Shown: positions 62,855-64,000 of the stretch, one piece after another | How positions within the stretch are numbered: the stretch's first letter is position 1 | Layout of the letters: each line of letters begins with the position of its first letter | Source: Nocardia brevicatena NBRC 12119 | Lineage (GTDB): Bacteria > Actinomycetota > Actinomycetes > Mycobacteriales > Mycobacteriaceae | DNA length: 64,000 bases | Direction of reading: 5' to 3' | Assembly (NCBI RefSeq): GCF_000308495.1 | Contig: NZ_BAFU01000059.1 | Location: 62,001 to 126,000, forward strand | Notes under the pieces: generated by a model | Told to the model about the DNA's origin: nothing | Databases searched by the model: none | The model's input: only the letters and a program-made list of their open reading frames with translations | Program-made: the position numbers and the translations under genes

Positions 62855-63775
62855 ATGACCTTCAACGAGGGTTTGCAGATCGACCCGAACCGCGCGTCAT
62901 CCGGCGGACCGGGTATGGGCGGCAAATTGGCATTGGGTGGCGGCGCGGGTGGTTTGATCCTCCTGGTGATCACGCTCTTGATGGGCGGGGATCCCGGTTC
63001 GGTGCTCGGCCAGTTCACCGGCACGCAGGACCAGCAGGTCCAGTCCGGTACTCAGGGAACCCCGGAACACTGCCGGACCGGCGCGGACGCCAACAGGTAT
63101 GTGGACTGCCGGGTGGTGCTCACCGCGCAGAGCCTGGACGCCGTCTGGGCGGAGGAACTGCCGAAGCAGACCGGGGTGGAGTATGTCCCGCCGGATCTGC
63201 GGCTGTTCTCCGGCGCCGTCGCCACCGGTTGCGGAAACGCCACCAGCAATGTCGGCCCGTTCTACTGTCCGGCCGATCACACCGCCTATTTCGATGTGAG
63301 TTTCTTCCAGGAACTGGTGGACCGGTTCGGTTCCAGTGGCGGACCGCTGGCGCAGGAGTACGTGGTCGCGCACGAGGTCGGCCATCATCTGCAGACCCAA
63401 CTCGGCGATATCGCCAGGGCACAGCGGGATCCCCAGGGAGCGGAATCCGGTGCCGTGCGCACCGAACTGCAGGCCGATTGCTACGCGGGTATCTGGGCCC
63501 ACTACGCCGACAAGGCCCCAGCACCGGGCGGATCCCAGCCGTTCCTTCGACCGCTGAGCAATACCGATGTCCAGGACGCCCTGTCGGCCGCGTCGGCGGT
63601 CGGCGACGACCGTATCCAGCGCGCCGCGCAGGGCCGGGTCAACCCGGAGGCATGGACGCACGGCTCGTCGGAGCAGCGCCAGAGCTGGTTCCTCACCGGG
63701 TACACGACCGGGCGGGTGGAGGCGTGCGATACCTATTCCGCCCGGAACCTGAACAATCCCCCCGCGCTGCGCTGA
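62855..63775 (+). CDS. Neutral zinc metallopeptidase (YpfJ family)
   Basis: About 306 residues, ATG at 62855. One N-terminal transmembrane helix ([17 protein letters not shown]) anchors an extracytoplasmic domain. The zinc motif is in [17 protein letters not shown], with [19 protein letters not shown] supplying the third ligand. [22 protein letters not shown] and four Cys ([24 protein letters not shown]) are conserved in the family. A putative membrane-bound protease of unknown substrate. It is convergent with the gene at the right edge. Confidence 0.9.
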   Translation: MTFNEGLQIDPNRASSGGPGMGGKLALGGGAGGLILLVITLLMGGDPGSVLGQFTGTQDQQVQSGTQGTPEHCRTGADANRYVDCRVVLTAQSLDAVWAEELPKQTGVEYVPPDLRLFSGAVATGCGNATSNVGPFYCPADHTAYFDVSFFQELVDRFGSSGGPLAQEYVVAHEVGHHLQTQLGDIARAQRDPQGAESGAVRTELQADCYAGIWAHYADKAPAPGGSQPFLRPLSNTDVQDALSAASAVGDDRIQRAAQGRVNPEAWTHGSSEQRQSWFLTGYTTGRVEACDTYSARNLNNPPALR

Positions 63776-63794
63776 TGCGCATACCTGACACCGA

Positions 63795-63830
63795 CCGCGG
63801 CCCGTCTCCGGTCTCCGGAGCGGGCCGCGG
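63795..63830. terminator. Bidirectional terminator between convergent genes
   Basis: CCGCGGCCCG (63795-63804) pairs perfectly with CGGGCCGCGG (63821-63830) across a 16-base loop, followed by TTCGTTTCC on the plus strand. It lies between the metallopeptidase stop and the end of the convergent partial gene. Confidence 0.7.
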
Positions 63831-63886
63831 TTCGTTTCCGGCCTTCCCCGCCTGACGACCGGCCCGGCCGCGTACTCGCGGTCCCG

Positions 63887-64000
63887 CTACTGGAACTGGT
63901 CCTGGGTGTAGTCGTCGTCCGCGTCGAGGTCGACACCGCCGATGACCTGCGGTGTCGATTCTCCGAGCGGCCCGGTGAGGTCCTCGTCTCCGGTACGGCT
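63887..64000 (-). CDS. C-terminal end of an unidentified protein (cut by window edge)
   Basis: The last 37 codons before a TAG at 63887-63889. The visible tail is acidic (GVDLDADDDYTQDQFQ) and follows a Gly/Pro turn (DLTGPLGESTPQVIGG). It is not enough for a family call. It is convergent with the metallopeptidase and separated from it by a strong hairpin. Confidence 0.55.
   Translation of the reverse strand, partial: SRTGDEDLTGPLGESTPQVIGGVDLDADDDYTQDQFQ

Overview
The window is a high-GC actinobacterial chromosome segment. Gene content and order point to Nocardia or a close relative in the Mycobacteriales; this is inferred from synteny and protein sequence, not from a marker gene. About 50 protein-coding genes are visible, mostly housekeeping and tightly packed, with many ATGA or GTGA start/stop overlaps. 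I see no rRNA, tRNA, CRISPR array, insertion sequence or prophage.

Layout. 0-7 kb: 5' part of rapZ, a divergent TetR/alpha-beta hydrolase pair with palindromic operators, uvrC, a repeat array, and a gamma-glutamyltransferase lipoprotein. 7-10.2 kb: riboflavin genes ribH, ribBA and ribE with a PH-domain membrane protein. 10.2-15.3 kb: accessory stretch with an uncharacterised translationally coupled pair, rpe, rsbW-sigF, a broken gene and a MmcQ/YjbR protein. 15.3-18.8 kb: rsmB-fmt-def. 19-21 kb: secreted lipase and PadR regulator. 20.9-27.1 kb: priA, metK, coaBC, rpoZ, gmk, mihF. 27.7-36.7 kb: pyrimidine operon pyrR-pyrB-pyrC-(membrane protein)-carA-carB-pyrF, headed by a convincing PyrR RNA-binding loop over the pyrR ribosome binding site. 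36.9-41.7 kb: accessory insert with an alkB-like gene behind an SOS box, a TetR/oxidoreductase pair, a GXWXG/DUF4334 protein, a serpin and a YCII protein. 41.7-44 kb: nusB, efp, pepQ. 44-50.3 kb: prepilin peptidase and the shikimate genes aroC-aroK-aroB, with aroE on the opposite strand. 50.3-55 kb: mltG, ruvX, alaS. 55-64 kb: rarA inside a long inverted repeat, a kinase-like protein, a Pro/Gly-rich membrane protein, aspS, a zinc metallopeptidase and the end of an unidentified gene.

The most unusual feature is a dispersed intergenic repeat family near 4.5-4.9, 35.0, 55.0-55.6, 57.2-57.9 and 60.5-60.9 kb. It has degenerate tandem units of roughly 110-130 bp and a longer structured module with nested hairpins. 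Two copies of that module form a 217-bp, nearly perfect inverted repeat around rarA. A third copy differs by paired changes that keep the stem. Copies supply stop codons and terminal codons to neighbouring genes (aspS, the kinase-like gene, probably the ggt N-terminus), and one sits at the only gapped junction of the pyrR-pyrB-pyrC-carA-carB run.

Start codons were chosen from ribosome binding sites, stop/start overlaps and remembered family N-termini. Homology calls rest on recognisable motifs, and no database search was possible.
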